Origin: an uncultured Eubacteriales bacterium
Lineage (GTDB): Bacteria > Bacillota > Clostridia > Oscillospirales > CAG-272
Length of the DNA: 23,278 nucleotides
Assembly: GCA_900549725.1 (NCBI GenBank)
Contig: URPL01000025.1
Span: 1 to 23,278, forward strand
Direction of reading: 5' to 3'
Each line of letters starts with the position of its first letter. Positions within the stretch are counted from its first letter, which is position 1. Under the pieces are notes generated by a model that had not been told where the DNA came from, searched no databases, and worked only from the letters and a program-made list of their open reading frames with translations. Shown one piece after another: positions 13,711 through 21,504 of the stretch. A program made the position numbers and the translations under genes.

Positions 13711-15429
13711 ATGGCCAAAAATCGATTGCCGCAGGCGTGCTGCGCACAAAGTGTGATCCGGCGGACGATCACGGCGTTCCCGGGCTTTGCAAAAAACCGC
13801 ACCCTCGGAACGGACGGTATTGACGACATGCAAAATATGTCCTGCGCCGCATATCCTGCGCTCTCCACCCGTGCGCTGCGCATCGGTTCGGATGAAACGG
13901 AGCAGCCGCAAAGCGCAAAATTTCGTGCGGTTGCGGAGTTTGAAAATCGTGTGTACACCGTAGAGGGCGATGGTATTTATTACAGAAGCGGCCCACTGAC
14001 CCCACAATCGCGAAAGGTCAAGCGCTGCAGCGCCGTCTTTGATTCAAATGAGCGCAGTACTGCGGCATTGTCCGGTGCGCTGCTTATCATGCCGGACGGA
14101 ATCGTGATCCCGAAGCAGGGCGCAGTTAAAAAACTGAATTACAGCTTTTCGGTAATGATGACAAAGCTCGTTTCGGACGAAACGGGCGATGCGCTCTATC
14201 TTGCGGGGGCCGACGCGGCGGCGATTCGGCAGGGAGACCGTGTTACGATCTATGCCTATGATAATTCGGGCGAGCAGCCGACCTACGGCGAAAAGCTGTG
14301 CACCGTGACCGTGCGCGGAATCGAAAAGAAAAGCGCATCGGAATATATTTTGCGCACGGACAGGCAAAGCGCCTCCGAAAAAATCACCGGGGAAGAAATC
14401 GAGCTGTATTTTGTGCATACGGCGCGGCCGTATGCGTTTATGACGGTTTGTGATAACCGCATTTGGTCATGCAGCCCCTATGGGCAAATCAATGCGTCGT
14501 GCCTCGGAGATCCGTTTAATTATGATCGGTTTGACGGGCTTTTGTCCGATGCATGGACCTTTGATTTCGGCAGAGAAATGCGGTTTTGCGCGGCATATAC
14601 CTTCGGGGATCGCCCCGTTTTTTTCACGGAGCATTCCATCACGCAGGTTTACGGAAGCGACCCGTCGGAATATTCCGTGCAGACAAAAGAATGCAACGGT
14701 GTGTTAAGCGGCTGCGAAAAATCCATTGCGCAGGCGGGGGACTGCCTGTATTGGCTGTCGCCGCGCGGCGTTGTGCGCTATAACGGCGCGTCGGTGCAGC
14801 TGATTTCGCAAAGCCTTGGGCAAATGCAGCTGAGGGACGGGGTTGCCGCAAGCGACGGGCGGTTTTATTATCTTTCCTGCAAGGCAGACGGCGCAAAGCG
14901 CCTGCTTGTCTATGATACGCTTTTGGGCACATGGACGGCGCAGGACGACATTGCTTTGTTTGGCTATACGCAAAATGCAGAAAGCGGCGGCATTGTTTTC
15001 TTTACCGAAAAAGGCAATTTGCTTTTTGTTTCATCGGGCAAAGACGGCAGCCTGACTGCGCAGCAGGGCGAAAGCTTTTCCTGGTATGTGGAGTTTTGCG
15101 ATCTTTGCGGCAGGGAGACGGAAACGCTTTATACGGCAAACGAAAGCCATTTGCATGCGTTTGCGGTACGTATGGAGCTTGCGCAAAATACTGCGGTGAA
15201 GCTCTATGTCGGCTGCGACGGCGCCGCGCCTTATCTTGCCGCCGACTGCACGGCGCAGGGAAAGAATAAAGGAAAAGCCCTGTTTTATATTCCGCTTTCT
15301 CCGCATCGTGCCGATCGGTATTCCCTACGCATTGAGGGACAGGGCGCGGCTGTGCTGCACAGTATCACGCGGATTTATCATGCGGGCAGTGCGATTCATA
15401 CGGGCGCTGCGGTTAAAATCAAACAGTGA
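13711..15429 (+). CDS. Propeller-like tail/head-tail stabilisation protein (podovirus type)
   Basis: A 572-aa protein with AAAGGGGGAAAC before its ATG. The opening FPGFAKNRTLGTDGIDDMQN followed by MSCAAYPALSTR is the pattern of clostridial phage proteins in which an N-terminal D-G-x-x-x-D-M-x-N motif and P-x-L-(S/R)-x-R lead into a beta-propeller. Repeated strands ending in sequences such as FGDRPVFFTEHSITQVYG, CLYWLSPRGVVRYNGAS and RLLVYDTLLGTWTAQD resemble propeller blades. Such proteins sit on the tail of short-tailed phages (gp10-like stabilisation or nozzle proteins). No tail tube or tape measure gene is present nearby, in agreement. The exact role is inferred. Confidence 0.7.
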   Translation: MAKNRLPQACCAQSVIRRTITAFPGFAKNRTLGTDGIDDMQNMSCAAYPALSTRALRIGSDETEQPQSAKFRAVAEFENRVYTVEGDGIYYRSGPLTPQSRKVKRCSAVFDSNERSTAALSGALLIMPDGIVIPKQGAVKKLNYSFSVMMTKLVSDETGDALYLAGADAAAIRQGDRVTIYAYDNSGEQPTYGEKLCTVTVRGIEKKSASEYILRTDRQSASEKITGEEIELYFVHTARPYAFMTVCDNRIWSCSPYGQINASCLGDPFNYDRFDGLLSDAWTFDFGREMRFCAAYTFGDRPVFFTEHSITQVYGSDPSEYSVQTKECNGVLSGCEKSIAQAGDCLYWLSPRGVVRYNGASVQLISQSLGQMQLRDGVAASDGRFYYLSCKADGAKRLLVYDTLLGTWTAQDDIALFGYTQNAESGGIVFFTEKGNLLFVSSGKDGSLTAQQGESFSWYVEFCDLCGRETETLYTANESHLHAFAVRMELAQNTAVKLYVGCDGAAPYLAADCTAQGKNKGKALFYIPLSPHRADRYSLRIEGQGAAVLHSITRIYHAGSAIHTGAAVKIKQ

Positions 15430-15445
15430 AACGGAGGAACACGGA

Positions 15446-16117
15446 ATGAATCAAAAAGGGATTGGCTCTTATTCTTATGAGGATGTGCGTCGGCGCGCGC
15501 AGGAGCTTGGATATGCGCTGAGCGATGCGGATGATCGCCTGGCGCGGCAAAACCCGTCTGCCGGCATGACGATTCTGCAATATCAAAAGGATTATAACGA
15601 TGCGCGCAGCGATGCAGGGCGCGCGCTTGCCCATCAGCTTGCGCAAAACATCAGGCAGCAATACGGCGGATATACGGCGGGCGCGGACGGCAGCGGATAT
15701 GCGCTGGACGATAAGGCGCCGGGCGATTATGTATGGAACCCGGAGAAAAATGCGGGATATCGGCAATACCGCGCGGCGGCACAGCGGCAGGGGCAGCGCG
15801 CAAGCGACGATGCCATGACACAGGCGGCAAAGAGAACAGGCGGCATTCCGTCCTCTTATGCCGTGACGGCGGCGACGCAGGCGGGGCAGGCATATGCCTC
15901 AAAAATTGCGGACGCGGAGGAAAGCTTCCGCCGACAGGACAGGCAGGAATATCTCGACAATTTGAAATGGCATCAGGCAAATGCGGAAAACACTGACGCG
16001 GCGCAGCAAACAGAGCGCTATCGCCGCGCGCAGCTTGCGCTGCAAATGAAGGATTATGAAACGCTGGAGCGGCTCGGCTTTGATACGGCTGTGCTGCGCG
16101 CAGCCATGGGCGACTGA
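15446..16117 (+). CDS. Clostridial-phage virion protein (TGG-PSSYA family)
   Basis: A 223-aa protein starting at an ATG with ACGGAGGAAC upstream. The segment QRASDDAMTQAAKRTGGIPS continues SYAVTAATQAGQAYASKIAD, with Y-x-x-Y-x-x-x-x-x-R-x-G-Q-R-A just before it. I know this signature from proteins coded near the tail/ejection genes of many clostridial prophages; the role is unnamed but virion-associated. The N-terminal part (YALSDADDRLARQNPSAGMT) and the C-terminal part are helical. A strong terminator lies 20 bp after the stop. The 80 residues upstream in the same open frame overlap the previous gene and are not used. Confidence 0.7.
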   Translation: MNQKGIGSYSYEDVRRRAQELGYALSDADDRLARQNPSAGMTILQYQKDYNDARSDAGRALAHQLAQNIRQQYGGYTAGADGSGYALDDKAPGDYVWNPEKNAGYRQYRAAAQRQGQRASDDAMTQAAKRTGGIPSSYAVTAATQAGQAYASKIADAEESFRRQDRQEYLDNLKWHQANAENTDAAQQTERYRRAQLALQMKDYETLERLGFDTAVLRAAMGD

Positions 16118-16136
16118 ACGGCGCAGAGTAAAAAAG

Positions 16137-16173
16137 AAAAAAGGACGCGTAGCACCAATACGCGTCCTTTTTT
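16137..16173 (+). terminator. Strong intrinsic terminator (bidirectional form)
   Basis: GGACGCGTA (16143-16151) and TACGCGTCC (16159-16167) form a perfect 9-bp stem around a 7-nt loop, with six A before and six T after, extending the pairing to 15 bp. It lies between the 223-aa virion protein and the very large ejection protein gene, whose Shine-Dalgarno (AGAGGAG) begins about 10 bp later. No clear promoter is visible between, so the downstream genes depend on read-through or antitermination. Confidence 0.9.
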
Positions 16174-16194
16174 AAAAGGGAGAGGAGACAAAAT

Positions 16195-17307
16195 ATGCCA
16201 TATATGGAAAATGTAGCAAACGAAAGGCGAAATTTAACTGCCCCGCGCAACAGAATTTTCGAGGATGTTGATACGCAGCAAGCGTTTTTGGCGGGGCAGG
16301 CGGCGCTGCAGGCAGCCGATAAAAAAAGCGCGATATCCGAAGAAAAAGCAATGCGCGCCCAAGCCGTATCCGAGCAGGCATTACAGGCAGCAGACCTTGC
16401 AACGGTTCGGTATCAGCTGGCGCCGAATTTTGCAAATCATGAAGCTATGCAGCAAGGCCGTGCGCAGCAGCTGGAGGCGGTTCGAAATGCGCGGCGGGCA
16501 GCGGCGGATGCCGTGCTGGCACGGGCCGATTCGGAGCGCAGCAAAGGCCGCATTCCGGGGACGGCGCGCCATGATTCTCTTTTTTATGCCGCAGATCTTT
16601 CCACGGCCGGGCACCCAAGTTCAGAGGCGCCGAATAAGGCAGATACCGCTTTGCTCGGAGCGATTGCAGCGGCAGCCGTCCTTCAGGCGGCACAGGCGCA
16701 CAATGCACGGATACCAAGCGGGGCGGATACCGTTTTCGAACCGAGCGACGAGCCGCCCGCCGCGCGGGATACATTAACCGCGCCGCCGCGCGCCATGGAG
16801 CAAACGGTCGGCGATGCCCCGCGGCGGGCGGCATTGCTTGCAGAGCCGCAGCAGCGCATTGTGCAAACGCGAGCGCCGTATGTCACCGATGCGCAGATTG
16901 AAGCCGATGCAGAATATGAGAGCCGGATCAATCGCAAAGCGGAAGAGACGGCAGAGGCGAAAGAAAAATATGAAGCGGCGGCGCATAGCCTACAGGAGCT
17001 GGATGAAAAAATCAAGGCGGCAGAAACGGTATTCGTGCAGGAAAGCCATGCATATCGGGAAATGCCAAGCGAACTGCGGTATAACAGCCTTCGTGCGGCA
17101 GCGGAGAACTATCGGAATTTGCTCGGGCGGTATTTCCGCGCATATCAGAATCTGCCAAGCCTGCAAAAGGCTTATGAGAAAAACTCAGCGCAGCTGCAAA
17201 AAGCGGACGCATATCTTGCAAGGGTTGAAAAACAGCGCGCCTATCAGAAAACAACGGTGCGGCCCGAGGCTGCGGTAAAAGCGGATATTGCCGCGCTGAA
17301 TGCCTAA
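16195..17307 (+). CDS. N-terminal part of a large virion/ejection protein, ending at an in-frame TAA
   Basis: 370 codons from an ATG with GGAGAGGAGACA upstream. The sequence is Ala/Gln/Glu-rich and mostly helical, with strong coiled coils at residues 40-110 and 250-300 (AEETAEAKEKYEAAAHSLQE onward) and a short possibly disordered Pro-rich middle (DEPPAARDTLTAPPRAMEQT). It ends VKADIAALNA-stop. After the stop the same frame continues without a gap as IKEYENILTGLKVKRQEAQS and then into the 980-codon frame below. The junction reads like one coiled coil (ALNA-Q-IKEYE) in which a CAA has become TAA. I therefore regard this as the first 26% of a 1,409-codon gene (16195-20424), broken by one base or by a sequencing error. 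Confidence 0.7.
   Translation: MPYMENVANERRNLTAPRNRIFEDVDTQQAFLAGQAALQAADKKSAISEEKAMRAQAVSEQALQAADLATVRYQLAPNFANHEAMQQGRAQQLEAVRNARRAAADAVLARADSERSKGRIPGTARHDSLFYAADLSTAGHPSSEAPNKADTALLGAIAAAAVLQAAQAHNARIPSGADTVFEPSDEPPAARDTLTAPPRAMEQTVGDAPRRAALLAEPQQRIVQTRAPYVTDAQIEADAEYESRINRKAEETAEAKEKYEAAAHSLQELDEKIKAAETVFVQESHAYREMPSELRYNSLRAAAENYRNLLGRYFRAYQNLPSLQKAYEKNSAQLQKADAYLARVEKQRAYQKTTVRPEAAVKADIAALNA
17305..17307 (+). other. Single in-frame TAA splitting the ejection protein
   Basis: The frame is open from 16195 to 20424 except for this codon. Upstream and downstream sequence stay in the same phase and the same coiled-coil style; there is no ATG in frame until 17611 and no good Shine-Dalgarno for the nominal TTG start at 17482. 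TAA ends many other genes here (for example 1796, 5583, 8011, 10622), so it is not reassigned. A C-to-T change of CAA (Gln) is the simplest cause. Confidence 0.85.
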
Positions 17308-17481
17308 ATCAAGGAGTATGAAAATATTCTGACAGGGCTGAAAGTAAAAAGGCAGGAAGCACAAAGCGGCACATATGACAGAGAAATTCTTGAGAACGAA
17401 TTAAAAATTAAACAGATCGAAGAAGTCAAAAAGAAATATGAGGAGGAGCTTTCCTGGGCGCATTATTTTTCCTACGACGAT

Positions 17482-20424
17482 TTGCGAAACCGGGCTGATT
17501 TTGCAGAGCTGAGCCAATACCAGAAGGACCCGAGAGACGGGACGGAAAAATATGAGAAGGATTGGACCGGACGACCAAACGAGCCCTGGTATTCGGCGCT
17601 TTATGAGGCAATGAACGGGAACAAAGAAGCGCAGGATGCTTTATATGATGAGGCGATATATACTTCTACAAGAAAGACTTTTGGCAGTCCCGGCGCGGGT
17701 GCGCAAATAGTCTACGATACATCAAAGAAAGGAAAAGCAGAAACCAAGTTTGCCACTCCGGAGCAAACACAATTTTTCAACTACTATTACCGCAAATACG
17801 GGAAAGAGGCGGCGGAAAAGTTTTATGAGGAGCGATTGCGGGACGATCTCATGCTGCAGCAAAGAGAGGAAAGCGAGCGGAAATGGAGGGAGTTTGCCAC
17901 AAAAAATGCCGGGACGGCAATTCTTGCAACCATCGGCTCGGTTTTGGAATCTCCGATGAAGGGCGCAAGCTATCTGATGCAGCTTGCCGATTACCTGGAG
18001 GACGGGAAAATCGACGAAAACGCGGCCTACAATAACTTTTCCCGCTGGAACACCGCCACGCGGGACGCCATCATGGAGAAAATGAACCGCAGCGGCACCT
18101 GGGGAAAGGTCGGCAGCTTTGCCTACGGCGTCGGCACAAGCATGGCGGATTTTGCCTGGCAGACGCTGCTCTCCGGCGGGTTTTCCGCTGCCGGATCTGC
18201 CGCAGCGAAAAGGATATCGGAGGCGGTTGCCCTCGGCATTATGGGCACGGGCGCCGCGGCGGACGCAACGATTGCGGCAAAGGACCGCGGTCTTACGGAC
18301 GACCGGGCGTTTGCACTCGGCACGATTGCAGGGGCAGCGGAAATCCTGACGGAGAAATTCAGCGTGGAGGCGCTCCTTGAGGGCGTAGGAAATAGGCGCG
18401 CATGGCAATATATTCTCAAGAATGCGTTCACGGAGGGCACCGAGGAGGTCGGCAGCGATGTGATCAATTTCTTTGCCGATGTGCTGATTGCCAAGGATAA
18501 AAGCCAATGGAAGGAAGCCATCCGCAGCTATGAGGCGGACGGAAAGAGCGAAAAGCAGGCGTTTCTCTTTGCGGTGCGCGACCAGGCGCTTTCCATGGGC
18601 GAAAGCTTCCTCGGCGGCTTTCTTTCCGGCGGGACCATGGCGGCGGTCGGCGCAGGGGTCACTGTCGGCAGCACAAAAAAATGGCAGCGTTCCGAGTATC
18701 AAGAGGCGGGAAAACGGCTGCGGGAGAGCGGCAGCGACACGGTTGAGCGTATGATCGGCGGCGCGCAGACAATGCAGGAGCAGCCGCAGATCAAGCTGCT
18801 GGCGGATCAGCTTGCGGCAAAGCAGCGGGAGAAAACGCTTTCCGATGAAGAGATCGGGCGGCTGTTTTATGCAATTATGGAGAGCGGGGATACGGTTTCA
18901 AAACGGCCCCCGCAAGCATCGGAGCAGACGGCGCCCGGGGAAATAAAAGGCGAAAATGCCGAAGAAAAATCCGTACTTTCCAAGCTTTATGATGCGGATT
19001 TGCAGCGTGCGGCGGGTGCGGAGCAGCAGGGCGCGCCGGATAGCGCAGAAAAAAGCGCCTCCTCCGGCCAGGATGGGACGCAGGACGGCGCAACGGCGGA
19101 AACATATGCACAGATGCAGGAGAAAACAGCGGTCAATACCGACCCCGCAACGCATACGCCGGAGGAGCAGGCAATCATTGAGGAATATCAAAAAAGTGTT
19201 GATCCGGATCTGGTCGAATATGCAGAGGGGGTGAAAAACGGGGCACAGGTCGGAAAAAGCTATTCGTTTGGCAGTATTCCTCAAAGACTGCAGCAGGATA
19301 TTCGTCGGCTGCTTCAGGTCGATGTTTCAGATTATCATAACGAAGTGACAAGAGATGATATGCTTCATATTTTGAAAAGACATGGGGGAAACGGTGAACA
19401 TGACAGCAGCATGAAAAATGTTGAAGACATTGCCCGAATTCCTTATGTTGTAGAAACTTATGACGATATTGCTCTTTTGCCGAAGCGGACGCGTGCTGTC
19501 CGGAACAGTGACGGCTCGCGAGCTCCTTTGGTGTTGCTGAAGAAGAAGGTGAACGGAACTTTTTTTGTTGCGGAAGCAATTCCTGAATCAACAGCAAAGC
19601 GGTTAAGAATCATTTCGGCTTATATGGATTCTGCAAAAAAAGGGCAGAAGCTCAACCAAGCGCTGAACATGAAGGTAACCTCCCCGCAGCCTACGTCCGA
19701 AACGCCTCTTGGTTCTGTTGCTTCTGCCGAGCCCAGTATAGCACGAGGAGAGAGCGGGGTCAAGAAAAACCGTTCGACAAAATCAGACAAAACAAGTGTT
19801 CAAAAAGCGGTAGATGCGCTGTATGAGGCGGACACAACCCGCGGAGAGGACGCGGCGAACCTTGCCGCGCTTCGGAAAGATGTCCTTGACAAAACTTACC
19901 AACAGCTATACAATGAAAAGGAGATCAAATGGGCAGAGCGGCACGGATATACGCTGCTGCAGGAGTCCGACTATGTAAAACTGTCGCGGGAAAGCGGCTG
20001 GTCGCCGGATGTCGTTCGTTGGATCACAACGCGGGAACAATATGAGCTTTTGAAGAGCGCCGGGCTGCATGAAGAAAGGATTTGCGGGAGGCTTTGCCTT
20101 GTGAAAGATCATATAGATGCCGATTATGTGTTCGTGGCAGAAAACGGCATGAGAATTTCAAACCGCGAGCAAATGCAAAAAGGCAATTCTCCGCGGGATG
20201 CGGCAACGGGAAAACCAATTGAATTGCACCATCTCGGGCAAGATGCAAATTCCCCGTTTGTCGAATTGACGCCGGAAGAGCACAGACTGAGCGGCAACTA
20301 TTCGATTTGGCATGCGAATAGGAAACCGAGTTGGAGGGAAATTGATGGTGAAAAAAGTAAATTCAATGAAGAAAGGGAGAAGCACTGGAAAACCAGACTT
20401 CAGCAAATTGAAAAAAGGAGATAA
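17482..20424 (+). CDS. Polyvalent virion/ejection protein with PBECR-like and LHH toxin nuclease domains (C-terminal part)
   Basis: 980 codons from a weak TTG; really the continuation of 16195. Residues 1-145 are helical and charged. Residues 145-395 have long Gly/Ala-rich helical stretches (GTSMADFAWQTLLSGGFSAA, GESFLGGFLSGGTMAAVGAG), as in phage internal proteins that cross the host envelope. About 400-575 is a charged linker. About 575-720 is a PBECR-like nuclease domain (Phage-Barnase-EndoU-ColicinE5/D-RelE fold): MLHILKRHGG near residue 627, then EDIARIPYVVETYDDIALL and VNGTFFVAEAIPES. A Ser/Thr/Pro linker (SPQPTSETPLGSVASAEPSI) follows, where many relatives seem to end. The last ~200 residues carry ITTREQYELLKSAGLHEERI and KPIELHHLGQ (E914, L915, H916, H917) with EEH at 932-934: an LHH HNH/EndoVII toxin nuclease tip. 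Immunity genes follow. Confidence 0.8.
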   Translation: MRNRADFAELSQYQKDPRDGTEKYEKDWTGRPNEPWYSALYEAMNGNKEAQDALYDEAIYTSTRKTFGSPGAGAQIVYDTSKKGKAETKFATPEQTQFFNYYYRKYGKEAAEKFYEERLRDDLMLQQREESERKWREFATKNAGTAILATIGSVLESPMKGASYLMQLADYLEDGKIDENAAYNNFSRWNTATRDAIMEKMNRSGTWGKVGSFAYGVGTSMADFAWQTLLSGGFSAAGSAAAKRISEAVALGIMGTGAAADATIAAKDRGLTDDRAFALGTIAGAAEILTEKFSVEALLEGVGNRRAWQYILKNAFTEGTEEVGSDVINFFADVLIAKDKSQWKEAIRSYEADGKSEKQAFLFAVRDQALSMGESFLGGFLSGGTMAAVGAGVTVGSTKKWQRSEYQEAGKRLRESGSDTVERMIGGAQTMQEQPQIKLLADQLAAKQREKTLSDEEIGRLFYAIMESGDTVSKRPPQASEQTAPGEIKGENAEEKSVLSKLYDADLQRAAGAEQQGAPDSAEKSASSGQDGTQDGATAETYAQMQEKTAVNTDPATHTPEEQAIIEEYQKSVDPDLVEYAEGVKNGAQVGKSYSFGSIPQRLQQDIRRLLQVDVSDYHNEVTRDDMLHILKRHGGNGEHDSSMKNVEDIARIPYVVETYDDIALLPKRTRAVRNSDGSRAPLVLLKKKVNGTFFVAEAIPESTAKRLRIISAYMDSAKKGQKLNQALNMKVTSPQPTSETPLGSVASAEPSIARGESGVKKNRSTKSDKTSVQKAVDALYEADTTRGEDAANLAALRKDVLDKTYQQLYNEKEIKWAERHGYTLLQESDYVKLSRESGWSPDVVRWITTREQYELLKSAGLHEERICGRLCLVKDHIDADYVFVAENGMRISNREQMQKGNSPRDAATGKPIELHHLGQDANSPFVELTPEEHRLSGNYSIWHANRKPSWREIDGEKSKFNEEREKHWKTRLQQIEKRR

Positions 20425-20432
20425 AAACATAC

Positions 20433-21314
20433 ATGATGAATGAGCTGAAACAATATATCAGTGAGAATAATATTGGCGGCTGCCAAACACAATACATTCC
20501 AGGCCAAGCACTTGTTGAGCAGGCAGAAAGCCGTTTGGAAACGAAGTTTGGTCCGCAGCTTCGGGAATACCTGTTGACATATGGCTGGCTTTCATATGAG
20601 GGAGTATCCTTACATGGATTAACTATGGCAACGGGGCTTGGTTCAGATCTTATCAGCGGGACGGAAAGCGCAAGAAAAGACACACGTTATTTAAATGATT
20701 ATGTGGTCATTTATTATGAAGAGGGCTGGAGCTATATTGCTGTTGATTCTGACGATAATGTATATGAATGGTTGCTTTCGTGCCTTTGGTATGATGAGCC
20801 GCCGAGATCACTTGGGAAAAAGTTGAATGAATACATTATCGATCGATTGGAAGAAGAAAAGGAAATCGTCAAACGATTCAACGAGCAATCCGCCTTTGAA
20901 GACTATGTCAAGGCACATATTTCTTTGCCGCCCGATAGCGAAAGAGCAGCCGAGAGCGTGCTTTGCAGAGCGAAAAAAATATTGGGGATGGAATGCAATT
21001 TTGATATTGAGTCTTATTTGAGGGAATATGGCTTAATAAGCTACGGAAACGTTCATCTTTGCGGTCTTTTGAAGGCATTGGGTGACTACCCGAATATTGT
21101 TGTTGAAACAATAAAAATGCGGCAGAAGTATCCGCAAACAGAGAATTTGGTTACAACAGAAGTGTTGGAAAATGAAAAATATGTTGTAACGGACGATGAC
21201 GGGGAAATATTGATTTTTGACGGTGAAAAAGGGGAGGCTTATCCAACACATAAATCATTTTCAAAGTATTATTTGGAGCGGTTTGAAGAAGAACAAAAAA
21301 GAATGGAGAAATAA
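20433..21314 (+). CDS. Immunity protein with two tandem SUKH (SMI1/KNR4-like) domains
   Basis: A 293-aa protein that probably binds and neutralises the LHH nuclease tip coded just upstream. AAAGGAG (20414-20420) lies inside the end of the toxin gene; ATG 20433 or 20436 both fit. Domain 1 (about 1-145) has LETKFGPQLREYLLTYGWLS and IAVDSDDNVYEW; domain 2 (about 155-293) has CNFDIESYLREYGLISYGN, ETIKMRQKYPQ and YVVTDDDGEILIF. The pattern of a helix leading into (L/I)-R-x-Y-(L)-x-x-Y-G, later a D-D-N/G-x-(V/I)-Y/L strand, is that of SUKH immunity proteins in polymorphic toxin systems. There is no signal peptide, so it acts in the cytoplasm. Base composition is visibly AT-richer than the phage genes. 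Confidence 0.82.
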   Translation: MMNELKQYISENNIGGCQTQYIPGQALVEQAESRLETKFGPQLREYLLTYGWLSYEGVSLHGLTMATGLGSDLISGTESARKDTRYLNDYVVIYYEEGWSYIAVDSDDNVYEWLLSCLWYDEPPRSLGKKLNEYIIDRLEEEKEIVKRFNEQSAFEDYVKAHISLPPDSERAAESVLCRAKKILGMECNFDIESYLREYGLISYGNVHLCGLLKALGDYPNIVVETIKMRQKYPQTENLVTTEVLENEKYVVTDDDGEILIFDGEKGEAYPTHKSFSKYYLERFEEEQKRMEK

Positions 21315-21504
21315 TTTTGTAGAATTGACCAGTTCAGAACATAGAAAAGTTGGAAATTACAATTTGCTTCATCCCAAAAGAACAGGCAGTTGGAGAGAGA
21401 CCAAAGAACTCATGAGGCAAAATAAACGACGGAAAGTTGAGTACTGGAAAAATCGGATGAAAGATAATAAAACAGAAAGGAGAATTGAAACATGGAAAAA
21501 ATAG
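21310..21504 (+). pseudogene. Orphan C-terminal fragment of a second LHH nuclease toxin
   Basis: In the frame that begins NNFVELTSSEHRKVGNYNLL the DNA encodes a stretch clearly related to the tip of the upstream toxin. Both share FVELT-x-x-EHR-x-x-GNY-x-x-x-H-x-x-R-x-x-SWRE, then a basic helix with YWKNR against HWKTR. Similarity starts abruptly at 21316, right after the stop of the first immunity gene (21312-21314), and no start codon or ribosome site serves the fragment. Its end (TAG 21502-21504) overlaps the start of the next immunity gene at 21492. The N-terminal LHH half is missing. This is the form of a displaced, silent toxin tip kept upstream of its own immunity gene, as known from CDI and Rhs loci. 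Confidence 0.8.

Noticed and set aside
17305..17307. Reassigned stop codon (alternative genetic code)
   Set aside because: TAA ends many normal genes in the window, and the known phage reassignments concern mainly TAG or TGA.
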